DNA of 64,000 nt from Deltaproteobacteria bacterium (GCA_028818755.1 JAPPNF010000186.1:30415-94414); one strand, 5' to 3'. Counted from the first letter of the stretch, positions 8,857 through 17,778 are shown. The notes: generated by a model not told the origin, from the letters alone. Numbers and translations are program-made.

Positions 8857-10134
8857 CTACACCACCCGTCTAGGAAGCCGCGGGTTCATGCTCTGGATGA
8901 TCCGCAGGAAGCCGAGTTCCGTGCGCTCGGCCACGGTGTGGGGTAGCACGGCCGGGTGGTCCGGCCCGATGAGCGTGGCCACATCGCCCACCTCGACGGT
9001 CTTGTCCGGACCGATGTCGAGGATGGTGTGGGCGGAGTTGACCCCGCCCGCGACCGGGTACACACGACCGTTGATCAGCACTTCGCAGGTCCCGTTCGCC
9101 TGTGATGGATACCCGTCGGTACGCCCGATCGGCAGAAGCGCGACCCAGGTGGCACGGTCGGGCATGAACGTGCGGTTGAAGCCCGCGCTGTCGCCCGGCT
9201 CGAGGTGCTCGACCCGCACGACCCGCGTCTTCAGGCTGAACACGGGCCTGAGGTCGGCCATTTCCCTGGCCTCCTCGCCGGGGGGATTCCCGAACAGGGC
9301 ATTGCCGGGCCGCACCATGTCGTAGTGCGCCTCGGGCAGGTGGAAGAGCTCATAGGTGGGGGCGGCGTGGAGGGTGCCGAGGGGCAGGTTCTTCCCGCGG
9401 GCCCAGCCCAGCAGCTCTTCGAAGCGAGCGTGCTGCTCCCGGTCGAAGTCCAGGTCGTGGGTGAACATGGTGTAGGTGCCGTTCACGTCGACGTGCTGGC
9501 TTTGGACGAGTTCCTCTATCCACGACCGGGCGCGTGTGTAGGGCATGCCCTCGCGGTTCATCCCCGTGTCGATGAAGAGCTGGACGGGAACGGGCCTGCC
9601 CAGCCGCCTGGATACGTTGCGCAGGCGCCCCGGGGCGTCGTCCAGCCAGACCGACGGCAGTACGTCGTGCCTCACCATCTCCTCGATCTCATCCTCGGAC
9701 CCCTCGGCCATGACCACGATCGGCTTCGTGACGCCCTCTTCGCGCATGGCAAGAGCCTCTTCGACGCGCACGGCAGCGAGGCCGCCCACCTGGGACATGC
9801 CGGCAAGCATCGGCCCGACCGCGCGGTCGCCCAGGCCGTACGCGTTGTTCTTCACGACGGCGAGGATCGGCCGCCCGCCTGCCAGCCGCGCGGCCTCGCG
9901 GACGTTGTGGGCCCAGGCCGCGCGGTCGAGTTCGATCCACGGGTCGAAGCGGGTGGGCTTGTAGGTGCGGTCGACCGTCAATGGGACACCTGGGCCGCTG
10001 ATGCCTGAGGCGCCGCGGGCGCCTGGGCCGTTCGACCGGGCGGCGGATGCGCAGGCGGACGTGGCGGCGAGGCCCACGGTCGTGCCGGCCAGGTGCAGGA
10101 AGCGGCGGCGGGGGAGGTCGGGCGGGCGATCCAT
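8857..10134 (-). CDS. Exported alanine-racemase-like fold-type III PLP protein, apparently lacking the catalytic tyrosine
   Basis: ATG 10134 has an AGGAGGG Shine-Dalgarno, giving 425 residues. The N-terminus (LPRRRFLHLAGTTVGLAATSACA) looks like a twin-arginine or lipoprotein-type export signal, which would suit a PLP enzyme exported folded. The PLP lysine is Lys95 (AVVKNNAYGLG), and DTGMNREGM and HYDMVRPGNALFG are strongly alanine-racemase-like. In the C-terminal domain a gap-free alignment to Geobacillus Alr puts Phe319 (SAGFNRTF) where catalytic Tyr265 (SYGATY) should be, Arg338 in place of Tyr284, and NS in place of the CM of CMDQ. A PLP-binding fold is therefore likely, but ordinary two-base racemisation is doubtful. 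It could be an altered racemase, a decarboxylase-like or lyase enzyme, or a binding protein. Confidence 0.75.
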   Translation of the reverse strand: MDRPPDLPRRRFLHLAGTTVGLAATSACASAARSNGPGARGASGISGPGVPLTVDRTYKPTRFDPWIELDRAAWAHNVREAARLAGGRPILAVVKNNAYGLGDRAVGPMLAGMSQVGGLAAVRVEEALAMREEGVTKPIVVMAEGSEDEIEEMVRHDVLPSVWLDDAPGRLRNVSRRLGRPVPVQLFIDTGMNREGMPYTRARSWIEELVQSQHVDVNGTYTMFTHDLDFDREQHARFEELLGWARGKNLPLGTLHAAPTYELFHLPEAHYDMVRPGNALFGNPPGEEAREMADLRPVFSLKTRVVRVEHLEPGDSAGFNRTFMPDRATWVALLPIGRTDGYPSQANGTCEVLINGRVYPVAGGVNSAHTILDIGPDKTVEVGDVATLIGPDHPAVLPHTVAERTELGFLRIIQSMNPRLPRRVV

Positions 10135-10287
10135 GGGCCCTCCTGGCTTGACGGGCGGTGTGTGGAATGGGGCGAATGTACCGGTCGGCCAGGAGGCGGG
10201 CCAGAGACCCGCGTGCCGACGTGACACCGATAAACGAAAAGATTAGTTTTTGGGTGACTATCCGATCCCTCCGCAGAGGAGACTACT

Positions 10288-11520
10288 GTGCGGACGAAAG
10301 CCCCGATCCTGATCACGACAGCAGCGGCTGCCGCCCTCGGGTGCGGCGACTCGGCGCCCGGTCCCGGCGACGGTGGTCCACCCGGCACCCTGGAGGGCCC
10401 GGACGTCATGCTGGCCGCGGCGACCGAGCACGTCTACACGGTCGGCGCGTACATGGGGGAGGACTGGGAGAGCTTCGGTTCGATCGCGGGCGTTGCATTC
10501 GACGGTGCGGGCAACGCGCACATTCTCGATAGGCAGGAGGACCGAATCGTGGTGTTGGACCCGAACGGGACCTTTGTGCGCTTTGTGGGAGGATCGGGCG
10601 AGGGACCCGGGGAATTGCAGTCGCCTTTTACGCTCCACGTATATCGAGACGGCGGGTACGTGGTTGGTAGCGTGCGCGGTATTGATGTCCTCGGCTCCGA
10701 CGGGGAACAGCTGCGCAGGATGCCGATGAGCGTTGCGACCGGTAGCCCGATCTGGAATGCCAGGGCATTGCCCGACGGAAGTCTGGTGTCGACCGTCTTC
10801 CGGTTCGATATCGAGAGGTTTCGCGAAGGCTTGGAGCAACTGGAGCCCCCCGGCCGACCCATCGAAATCTTCCCCATCGAGCACGGCAAGCCGGAAGTCC
10901 TCTACACCGCCTGGGAGCTGCCCGATCCAGAGGATGAGAGGAGGAATGCCAGGCGCTCCTCCTCCTCCGATGGCGTTTCCAGGATGTCCGCGGGCCGCTC
11001 CTTCGAGCCGCGCCTTCACTTCGACGTGACCTCCGACGGCCGCCTTGCGGTGGTCGACTCGATCGGATACCGGGTCAAACTGGTCGCGCGTGATGGCAGC
11101 GTGGTCGGCACCGTAGAGCGCCCGGTCGCGCCCCTCGCGGTCACCGAAGCCATGAAGGAAGCCGCGCGGGACCGCTATCGCGCCCGCGAAGTTCCGAGCA
11201 ACGTGGGCATTTTCCGCATCGAGCGGGAGAGTGTAGACGAGCTGCGGTTCGCGGACGAGGTCCCAGTCATCGCCAACATGGCCGTGGACTGGGAGGATCG
11301 AATCTGGGTCGAGCGAACCGGGGCGGATGGCGTCGAACCCGGACCCATCGACATCGTGACCCCGGAAGGGGGCTACGTGGGAACGCTGCCCGCCAACGGA
11401 GTCAGGATCCCGAGCGCCTTCGGACCAAACGGACTCATGGCCTACGTCGAGGCGGACGAGGTGGGCATACCGACCGTTCGCGTGATCCGGCTGGTTTCGC
11501 TGCAACCGCAGGGCATGTAG
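10288..11520 (+). CDS. 6-bladed beta-propeller lipoprotein
   Basis: GTG 10288 is preceded by GAGGAG about 8 bp upstream. The 410-residue product begins with a lipoprotein signal (ILITTAAAAALGCGDS, cysteine near residue 19). The body has NHL/6-bladed-propeller repeats: AFDGAGNAHILDRQEDRIVVLDPNGTF, LHVYRDGGYVVG, HFDVTSDGRLAVVDSIGYRVKLVARDGS and AVDWEDRIWVERTG, plus the hallmark FVGGSGEGPGEL motif. A related lipoprotein lies at 17910-19130. Such proteins are abundant in Gemmatimonadota and Bacteroidota; their ligands are mostly unknown, so no function beyond an extracytoplasmic binding or scaffold role is claimed. It is transcribed divergently from the racemase-like gene across a 153-bp intergenic region. 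Confidence 0.78.
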   Translation: MRTKAPILITTAAAAALGCGDSAPGPGDGGPPGTLEGPDVMLAAATEHVYTVGAYMGEDWESFGSIAGVAFDGAGNAHILDRQEDRIVVLDPNGTFVRFVGGSGEGPGELQSPFTLHVYRDGGYVVGSVRGIDVLGSDGEQLRRMPMSVATGSPIWNARALPDGSLVSTVFRFDIERFREGLEQLEPPGRPIEIFPIEHGKPEVLYTAWELPDPEDERRNARRSSSSDGVSRMSAGRSFEPRLHFDVTSDGRLAVVDSIGYRVKLVARDGSVVGTVERPVAPLAVTEAMKEAARDRYRAREVPSNVGIFRIERESVDELRFADEVPVIANMAVDWEDRIWVERTGADGVEPGPIDIVTPEGGYVGTLPANGVRIPSAFGPNGLMAYVEADEVGIPTVRVIRLVSLQPQGM

Positions 11521-11565
11521 GGCCCGTCCGCGGCCCTCAGCCGACGGACTTGAACGGCGGCTGCC

Positions 11566-12147
11566 TCAGGCGGGCGGACCGTCGGGGTGCAACTCACACT
11601 CGGGCGGCTGGAGCCGGGTCCACGACAGTGCGACGATCGTCCACGACTCGTCCTCGTTCCGGGTGAGCAGCAACGCATCGGCGCCGCAGTGGCTCAGGTC
11701 GTCCCCCACGTAGAAGTCGTACGGCGTCCAGACCATGGCCAGATCGCCGCTGACGCGTACCTCCGGATCCCACATGCGCTCGATGAGGACCTCCTCGCCG
11801 CCCTCCAGCCGCGCGATCAGCTGATCCCGCGTCGAGGTGGAACTGGATCGCGTGCCGTCGTCCGCCCGCTCCACCGAGTGCATCAGCACATCCGGATGCA
11901 TGATCTCGCGGAGGATCTCGCCGTCACCCGCGGCCAACGCGTCGAAGATGCCCTGCACTGCAGCCAGGATGGCCTCGCGCTCGGCGTCGGTGGGCATGTG
12001 TGGGGCCTGACTGGCCATCGTTTCGGTCGCCCCGGCTGTGGCATCGGCCGGATCCGACGCAGCGTCCGCGACGGCGTTGTCGCCTGTCTGCGTGCAGGAC
12101 GCGAGCATGAGCACGGTCAGCAGGGAAGGCAAGGGGATGCGTTTCAT
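11566..12147 (-). CDS. SnoaL-like/NTF2-fold (DUF4440-type) lipoprotein
   Basis: ATG 12147 is preceded by GAGGG about 10 bp upstream and starts a lipoprotein signal (MKRIPLPSLLTVLMLASC, cysteine at residue 18). After a low-complexity Ala/Asp/Thr linker (about residues 19-50) comes a single NTF2-like domain: AILAAVQGIFDALAAGDGEILREIMHPDVLMHS, RDQLIARLEG, VRVSGDLAMVWTPYDFYVGD and a C-terminal WTIVALSWTRLQPPEC strand. In this fold the cone-shaped pocket binds small molecules or acts as an enzyme or adaptor; the catalytic residues are not diagnostic here. It is encoded convergently to the beta-propeller lipoprotein and divergently from the aminotransferase. The ligand is unknown. Confidence 0.75.
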   Translation of the reverse strand: MKRIPLPSLLTVLMLASCTQTGDNAVADAASDPADATAGATETMASQAPHMPTDAEREAILAAVQGIFDALAAGDGEILREIMHPDVLMHSVERADDGTRSSSTSTRDQLIARLEGGEEVLIERMWDPEVRVSGDLAMVWTPYDFYVGDDLSHCGADALLLTRNEDESWTIVALSWTRLQPPECELHPDGPPA

Positions 12148-12354
12148 GATTCGGACCCTCATATGGACGGGGGTTGTCGGATGGGACCACAGATGAATCA
12201 TGTCGGGCGCCCGGGACGCCCGCAACGCGAGGGGTTGCGCCAGGGATTCGGGAAGCTCGACCATAGGCGGGATGTCCGCGCCGACGGGCAAACCCGTGAC
12301 ACACAACCATCGCGGGTCCCGGTCGTGTCACTGAAGAGGATGGGAGACCTTCCG

Positions 12355-13266
12355 ATGCTCCAGACTTTCGACGAGCGCAACCGGGACATTCTCGTGAACA
12401 TCAACGGCGAGCTCCAACACCGCGACCGGGCGGGTATCAGCCCGTTCGACTCGGTCGTGCAGGGGGGCGACGCGGTCTGGGAGGGACTTCGGTTGTACGA
12501 CGGAAGGATCTTCAAGCTCCGCGAGCACCTCGCGCGCCTGCGCTCGTCGGCACTCGCGCTCGCCTTCGAGGTGATACCGTCGGACGACGAGATCATCGAG
12601 GAGATACGGCGGACCCTGGCCGCGAACCGCATGCGCGACGGCGTGCACATTCGGCTCACGCTGACGCGCGGGATCAAGGTCACGAGCGGAATGGACCCGC
12701 GGCTCAACCAGGCCGGGCCCACCCTGATCGTGGTCGCCGAGCACAAGTCTCCCGTGTACGACCGGTCGGGCCTGCGCCTCATCACGAGTTCCGTGCGGCG
12801 ATTCGATCCGGACACGCTGGACCCGAAGATTCACCACGCCAACCTGCTCCAGTCGATCCTGGCGAAGATCGAGGCCAACGCGGCGGGCGCAGACGATGCC
12901 GTCATGCTGGACCGGCGGGGGTTCATCGCCGAGACGAATGCGACCCACCTCTTCTTCGTGTCCGACGGCGTCGTGATGACCAGTCGCACCGTCGCCTGCC
13001 CCGAGGGGATCACGCGCGCGACCGTTCTCGATCTTTGCGGCGAGCACGACATCCCCACCCGCGTCGCCGACCTCTCGCTGACCGAAGCGTACCGCGCGGA
13101 CGAGGCGTTCTGTACCGGCACGATGGGCGAGCTGGCGAGCGTGACCGAGATCGACGGGCGGACAATCGGCGAGGGCGTTCCGGGGCCGTTGACCGAGCGC
13201 CTCGGCACGCTGTACGGGGAACTGACGGCGGCGTCCGGAACGGTGGTGGTGGAGGAGGCGCAATGA
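12355..13266 (+). CDS. Aminotransferase class IV (branched-chain or D-amino-acid type)
   Basis: ATG 12355 is chosen because GGGAGA lies about 9 bp upstream (ATG 12340 is an alternative); the product has 303 residues. It shows the fold-type IV signature: NINGELQHRDRAGISPFDSVVQGGDAVWEGLRLYDGRIFKL at the N-terminus, the PLP lysine Lys158 in LDPKIHHANLL, the E-x-N phosphate-side motif RRGFIAETNATHLFFV, and TCTGTMGELASV-like C-terminal loops (FCTGTMGELASV). The family includes BCAT, D-amino-acid aminotransferase and aminodeoxychorismate lyase; residues here do not separate these cleanly. Its stop codon overlaps the start of an ECF sigma gene (ATGA), so it is translationally coupled to the sigma/anti-sigma operon. 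Confidence 0.82.
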   Translation: MLQTFDERNRDILVNINGELQHRDRAGISPFDSVVQGGDAVWEGLRLYDGRIFKLREHLARLRSSALALAFEVIPSDDEIIEEIRRTLAANRMRDGVHIRLTLTRGIKVTSGMDPRLNQAGPTLIVVAEHKSPVYDRSGLRLITSSVRRFDPDTLDPKIHHANLLQSILAKIEANAAGADDAVMLDRRGFIAETNATHLFFVSDGVVMTSRTVACPEGITRATVLDLCGEHDIPTRVADLSLTEAYRADEAFCTGTMGELASVTEIDGRTIGEGVPGPLTERLGTLYGELTAASGTVVVEEAQ

Positions 13267-13925
13267 ACCCCACCCGCCCCCCGGCACGGCACGCAACCCA
13301 TCGGCACCGCGCCGGTGTCCACGAATCGGGAAAGGGAGAATCGGGAACGGGCACGCCGGCGCGCGACCGGAGACTCGGCTCGGTGACGGAAGCGCAACTC
13401 ATACAGCGGTTCAAGAACGGGGATCACAGGGTCGCGCGGTCGCTGTACGACATGCACGTCGACCGCGTCTTCCGCATCTGCTACCGGTTCGCGGGCGAGT
13501 ACGACCTCGCTCAGGACTTCACGCAGGAGACGTTCGTGCGCGCATTCACCAAGATCGACACTTTCCGCGGCGAGGCGGCCTTCGGGACCTGGATATCCAC
13601 GGTTGCGACCAGCGTGTCGTTGAACGGACTGCGCAAGGTGAAGCGCATTCGGACCCGCGAAACCGAACTGGACGATCAGTTGCGGGGCGCTTCGCCGAGC
13701 CCCCGGCTGGAGCCCGACGTCCGCGCCGACCTGCACCAGGCCATCGACAATCTGCCGGACGGCTATCGCGCCGTCTTCATCCTGCACGATCTCGAGGGCT
13801 ACACCCACGCCGAAATCGGACAGATACTCGGCATTCAGACCGGCACCTCCAAGTCGCAGCTCTTTCGGGCGCGCGCCCGGTTGCGGGAGCAGCTGGCCGT
13901 GCACGCCGGGGAGTGGGCGTCATGA
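13263..13925 (+). CDS. ECF-family RNA polymerase sigma factor
   Basis: The gene starts at ATG 13263, overlapping the aminotransferase stop in an ATGA junction; GTG 13383 is an alternative that would remove a poorly conserved proline/arginine-rich N-terminus of about 40 residues. Region 2 is clear (LIQRFKNGDHRVARSLYDMHVDRVFRICYRF, LAQDFTQETFVRAF, FRGEAAFGTWISTVATSVSLNGLR) and region 4 follows (LHQAIDNLPDGYRAVFILHDLEGYTHAEIGQILGI, SKSQLFRARARLREQL). The next gene overlaps by 4 bp and encodes a one-span membrane protein that is the likely cognate anti-sigma factor. The pair probably switches on an envelope or redox regulon in response to an unknown cue. Confidence 0.88.
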   Translation: MNPTRPPARHATHRHRAGVHESGKGESGTGTPARDRRLGSVTEAQLIQRFKNGDHRVARSLYDMHVDRVFRICYRFAGEYDLAQDFTQETFVRAFTKIDTFRGEAAFGTWISTVATSVSLNGLRKVKRIRTRETELDDQLRGASPSPRLEPDVRADLHQAIDNLPDGYRAVFILHDLEGYTHAEIGQILGIQTGTSKSQLFRARARLREQLAVHAGEWAS

Positions 13926-15022
13926 ACGACCGCGACCGCTTCGCAGCCTTCCTCCATCGCGAGGGCGCGTCCTACCACGCGCCGCCCCCGACGCCCTCCG
14001 ACGCGATGTGGCCGGACGTCAGCGCGCGGATGGATGCGGACGCGTACAACGCACCGCCCCCGGCACCCCGCGAGGAAATGTGGGAGAGGATCGAGGCGGC
14101 GTGGCCCCCCGGACCATCGGTGGTCCCGGCGGCGGCGAAGCTGGCGGCAGACCACGCGCCGGCTCCGGCGATACCGGCCGAGCCAACCGCGGATACCGCG
14201 CGCCTTCCGGCCCGGTGGACTGGGAAGCGGATCAGTTCGGGATGGGCGGCGGGACTGGCGGCGGCTGCCTCGCTGGTGTTGGGGTTGATGCTGGGCCGTA
14301 GCTACGAGGGCCCTGGGGCAGGGGTGACGGACGGACCGTCAGCCGGTCCTGCCGCCGTCGCGCCACCGGGGCCGAACGTACCAGGGACGGTCGAACCTGC
14401 GGCACCGGTCGAGCCTGCAACGCTCGCCGAACTGGAGACCGAGCCACCCGCGGACCCGCGCGAATCCGCACCCGCTGCCGTGGTCGCGGATGCGGCGACT
14501 GCGGAATCGGCTATGGGGCGGGAGCGCGCGGAGGCCGAGACGCCCGGACGCGTGGCCTCGAACGCCACGCAAGAGACGCCCGCCGCGCAACTCGGTGTGT
14601 CCACCGCCCGTGCCACGACGCCCGCCGGGCTCGCCAACACAGCCGAAGCCCTCGCCGGCCCACCCGCCGCCTTCGCCAGGCTCGTCCAGCCCGCGGCCTA
14701 CTACGAAACCACACGCCACCTGGACCGGGCCGCGACGCTGCTCACCGCGTTCCGGATCGATCAGGGCACGCCGACCTCACAGCAGGATCTGGCCCGATGG
14801 GCCCGTGAACTGCTCGGCGATACCCGCATGTTTCTGGACATGCAAGCGCCACGCTCCCCTCTTGAAAGGGCGTTGCTTGAGGACCTGGAGCTGGTGCTGC
14901 TGCAGATCTCGCGGCTGGGGCCCGGCGCGCCCGACTTCGAACGGCAGTTGGCGCTCGAAAGCATGGAGTGGAAGGGCACCCTGACCCGCCTGAGAGCAGC
15001 GAGTACTACAGGAGAAATGTGA
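13922..15022 (+). CDS. Single-span membrane protein, candidate anti-sigma factor with a duplicated YxAPPPxP motif
   Basis: ATG 13922 overlaps the sigma-factor stop (ATGA), giving 366 residues. The cytosolic N-terminus carries two tandem copies of a 24-residue motif: YHAPPPTPSDAMWPDVSARM from residue 18 and YNAPPPAPREEMWERIEAAW from residue 42. A single membrane segment follows (GWAAGLAAAASLVLGLML, about 107-124), then a long Ala/Pro/Glu-rich periplasmic linker and a conserved helical C-terminal part (YYETTRHLDRAATLLTAFR, QDLARWARELLGDTRMFLD). There is no zinc-finger HxxxCxxC motif. Coupling to an ECF sigma factor and the topology support an anti-sigma role; the motif pair may be the sigma-binding element. 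I know of no named family for it. Confidence 0.65.
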   Translation: MNDRDRFAAFLHREGASYHAPPPTPSDAMWPDVSARMDADAYNAPPPAPREEMWERIEAAWPPGPSVVPAAAKLAADHAPAPAIPAEPTADTARLPARWTGKRISSGWAAGLAAAASLVLGLMLGRSYEGPGAGVTDGPSAGPAAVAPPGPNVPGTVEPAAPVEPATLAELETEPPADPRESAPAAVVADAATAESAMGRERAEAETPGRVASNATQETPAAQLGVSTARATTPAGLANTAEALAGPPAAFARLVQPAAYYETTRHLDRAATLLTAFRIDQGTPTSQQDLARWARELLGDTRMFLDMQAPRSPLERALLEDLELVLLQISRLGPGAPDFERQLALESMEWKGTLTRLRAASTTGEM

Positions 15023-15076
15023 TTCCAGGCGCTTGCGACGAAAGAGCGGGAGCGCATGGCTGATGGAGGAATACAG

Positions 15077-17776
15077 ATGACAACCCGTACGAAGAGCCTC
15101 GTCACCGTCGGTTCGGTACTCTTGATGGTCGCCGGTCCGGTATCCGGTTCACCGGGCGGACGCCTGTCCGCCCAGGCTGAGCGACAGATGGAGGAGGAGG
15201 CGTTCCTCCAGGCGCGCCGCGCGATCAATAGCGAAGAATTTGAAGAAGCTGCAAGGCTCTTCGCCGAGCTTCGCGACAGTTTCGCCCACCCGCGATACGT
15301 CGCTGACTCCTACTACTGGGAGGCGTTTGCGCGCTATCGGCAGGGCAATCTGGACGAAGCCCTGGTCCTTCTGGAGACGTTGTCGGTCTATGCCGAGGCG
15401 AAGGACGGCTACTTCGTGTCTTCGCGCGGCCATGTCCCGCCGGGCCGCCTCTACCACGAATGGCGTGATCTCCGGATTCGGATTCTCCGCCAACTCGCGG
15501 AGCGCGGCGATCCCCGAGCGGCCGAGGAGGCGTTTCGTCAGGCGGAAGCGGTGTTGCAAGCCGACACGCCCGCCGTGACGCTGGCCTCGTTGCGCGCGCG
15601 GCAGGAGTCGGCGCAGCGGGCCTATCAGAGGGCGCTGGCTTCGCAACGGGAGCGGCAGGACTCGGCGCAGCGCGTGTTTCAGGAGGCACTGACGTCGCAG
15701 CGGTCGCGGGCGGATTCGGCCCACCGGACCTACCAGAGGGTGTTGGCAACGGAACGCTCGCGGGCGGATTCCGTGCACCGGGCTTATCAGAGGGCCCTTT
15801 ATGAGCAGCGGTCGCGGGCGGATTCGGCCCAGCGGTCGTTCCAGCGGGCGGCGAGCAGGCAGCGCTCCTGGGCGGACTCGGCACAGCGGTCGTATCAGAG
15901 AACGTTGGCCAGGCAGCGGTCGCGCGCGGATTCGGCTCAGCGATCCTACCAGAGAGCGCTCTACCTGCAGCAAAGGGAGGTGGACTCGGCGCAGCGGGCC
16001 TACCAAAGAGCGTTGGGTGCGCATCGCACGCAGGCGGAAAGGGCGCGTCAGGTATATGAGAGAGCCCTGTCGCAACGTCGGATACCGCCGGACTCGGCCC
16101 AGAGAGTGTACGATGCGGCTTTGTCGGTTCAGAACGCCGGCCGGGATTCGGCGACGGCCGTGTATCTGGCAGCGCTGGAAGGGCGGCAGGCAGCGCAGGA
16201 TTCGGCGTCGGCCGCTTACCGGGCCGCGCTGGAGGCCCAGAGGGTGGGGCAGGACTCGGCGGCAGCGGCGTACCGGGCGGCCCTAGCAGTATTCGAAGCG
16301 CGGCAGGACTCGGCGGCGACGGTGTACCGGGCGGCACTGGCGGCTCAGGAGACGGCGAAGGACTCGGCGGCGCGGGCATACCGGGCGGCTCTGGCCGCAA
16401 AGGAGGCGCGTGAGGACTCGGCGGCGTCTGTATACCGGGCGGCGTTGGCGGCCGAGGAGGCGGCTCGGGAGGCGGCCGCGCGCGCTTACCGGGCCGCGAT
16501 CGCCGGGGAACCGCCGCAACCAGACACGGTTCAGGCAGTGCCTCCGCCAGCGCCGACGCGTCCGCGCTTGCCGGTGCTCCAGGTACTCGGGACGCGGTTG
16601 GCGCAAGCGGACTCGGTGGCCCGAACGATAGTGCAGGAGGCTGAGGTGGTGGACCAGGAATTCGCGGCGGTTCTGTCGTCGCGGGCGGATTCGCTGGCTG
16701 CCGCCACCTATGCGTTGCGAGTCGACCCAGTGCTAATCGACGAGGCGCCAGCCGACGTGCCGCGAATCGAAGCGGACCTCCTCGTGCTGCCCGGGGTGTC
16801 GGCGACGTTTTCGGGACAACAGGTTCCCGCGCACTGTGAGGATACTTCCGTGCAGCAGGCAGCCTTGACGGCACTGTTGAGCCTGGAAACCGACCGGCTG
16901 CCGCTCATTCGCAGTGTGCTGGAGCGCCACGATGAATGCTCGCGGAGACTGCGGCAACAGGCGGTCACATTGTTGGCCGCACAACGCACGGTAGCTGCCC
17001 AACGGGAGTTGGTGGACATTGCCGCGAATCATCCGGAAGCGGACACGCGGGAAGCGGCGGTTCTGGCGCTGGCGAGCTTCAATACGACCACTGCGGTCAG
17101 GGCACTGGCCGACTTGCTCACGGAGTCCGACGACGGGGACGTGCGTATCGGAGCCATCTGGGCGCTGATGCGCAGCGATCAGGCGGCGGCACGCCGTGCG
17201 CTGCTGGCTTTCGCCCGGGACGGTTCGCAGCCGGTTGATCTCCGCAACGCCGTCCTCCAGGCGCTTGGCCAAAGGGGCGATGTGTCGACCGAGAGTTTGA
17301 TTGAACTCCATGGGACGACCGGATCCCAGGAGCTCGAAACGGTGCTTCTCATGGTGCTCGGCTGGCGCGCGGAGGCGGGGGAGGAAGCCGTCACGAACTG
17401 GTTGTTCGAACTGGCGATGGACCAGGAGAAGGACTCCGATTCCCGTCAATCAGCGCTTGAGGCCTGGTCCCGGGGACCCTCGGTCGACCTGGAACGTGTC
17501 GGCCGATCGTACGCGCAGATGGAAGCGTCCCAAATGAAGGAGCGGATCTTCTACGCCCTCTACCGCAGGACCCAGTCCAACGGGGAAAGCGCGGAGGCGG
17601 TGGTCGGCAAGATGATCGAAATGGCTCGGGCGGAAGCCGATCCCGGAGTGCGTACCAGGGCCGTCTACTGGATTGGCCGCACGGGATCCGAGCAGGCCAT
17701 CGAGTTCCTCCTCGAAGTGATGCGTGAGCGCCCGAGACCGTCGTTGGAGAGACCGGTTCCGGCGGCATCCCGGTAA
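15077..17776 (+). CDS. Secreted protein with seventeen 18-residue helical repeats and C-terminal HEAT repeats
   Basis: ATG 15077 has GGAGGA 6 bp upstream, giving 899 residues. A signal peptide (MTTRTKSLVTVGSVLLMVAG, cleavage after SAQA) and a TPR-like helical region (residues about 36-165) precede a perfectly phased array of seventeen 18-residue repeats at about residues 173-478. The first half is R/Q-rich (consensus RSRADSAQRSYQRALxxQ), the second Ala-rich (EARQDSAATVYRAALAAQ). The C-terminal third (about 590-890) is a HEAT-repeat solenoid (ALTALLSLETDRLPLIRSVL, REAAVLALASFNTTTAVRAL, RIGAIWALMRSDQAAARRALL, RTRAVYWIGRTGSEQAIEFL). It follows the sigma/anti-sigma pair by 54 bp, so it is a plausible output or sensor of that system. 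Function unknown; a periplasmic spacer or scaffold is my guess. Confidence 0.72.
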   Translation: MTTRTKSLVTVGSVLLMVAGPVSGSPGGRLSAQAERQMEEEAFLQARRAINSEEFEEAARLFAELRDSFAHPRYVADSYYWEAFARYRQGNLDEALVLLETLSVYAEAKDGYFVSSRGHVPPGRLYHEWRDLRIRILRQLAERGDPRAAEEAFRQAEAVLQADTPAVTLASLRARQESAQRAYQRALASQRERQDSAQRVFQEALTSQRSRADSAHRTYQRVLATERSRADSVHRAYQRALYEQRSRADSAQRSFQRAASRQRSWADSAQRSYQRTLARQRSRADSAQRSYQRALYLQQREVDSAQRAYQRALGAHRTQAERARQVYERALSQRRIPPDSAQRVYDAALSVQNAGRDSATAVYLAALEGRQAAQDSASAAYRAALEAQRVGQDSAAAAYRAALAVFEARQDSAATVYRAALAAQETAKDSAARAYRAALAAKEAREDSAASVYRAALAAEEAAREAAARAYRAAIAGEPPQPDTVQAVPPPAPTRPRLPVLQVLGTRLAQADSVARTIVQEAEVVDQEFAAVLSSRADSLAAATYALRVDPVLIDEAPADVPRIEADLLVLPGVSATFSGQQVPAHCEDTSVQQAALTALLSLETDRLPLIRSVLERHDECSRRLRQQAVTLLAAQRTVAAQRELVDIAANHPEADTREAAVLALASFNTTTAVRALADLLTESDDGDVRIGAIWALMRSDQAAARRALLAFARDGSQPVDLRNAVLQALGQRGDVSTESLIELHGTTGSQELETVLLMVLGWRAEAGEEAVTNWLFELAMDQEKDSDSRQSALEAWSRGPSVDLERVGRSYAQMEASQMKERIFYALYRRTQSNGESAEAVVGKMIEMARAEADPGVRTRAVYWIGRTGSEQAIEFLLEVMRERPRPSLERPVPAASR
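15593..16510 (+). repeat. Seventeen tandem 54-bp coding repeats (18-residue units)
   Basis: The array is exactly 918 bp, 17 units of 54 bp, in frame inside the preceding CDS. Each unit encodes 18 residues around a D-S-A-x-x-x-Y-x-x-A-L core. Units 1-9 are arginine/glutamine rich, while units 10-17 become alanine rich and acidic. Eighteen residues make five full turns of an alpha-helix, so the same face recurs in every unit, consistent with one long single helix or a coiled coil. Confidence 0.9.
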
Positions 17777-17778
17777 CC

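Noticed and set aside
15593..16510. Repeats considered as a CRISPR array
   Set aside because: The 54-bp units are adjacent without spacers, diverge continuously, stay in frame and encode 18-residue helical repeats; no cas genes are near.
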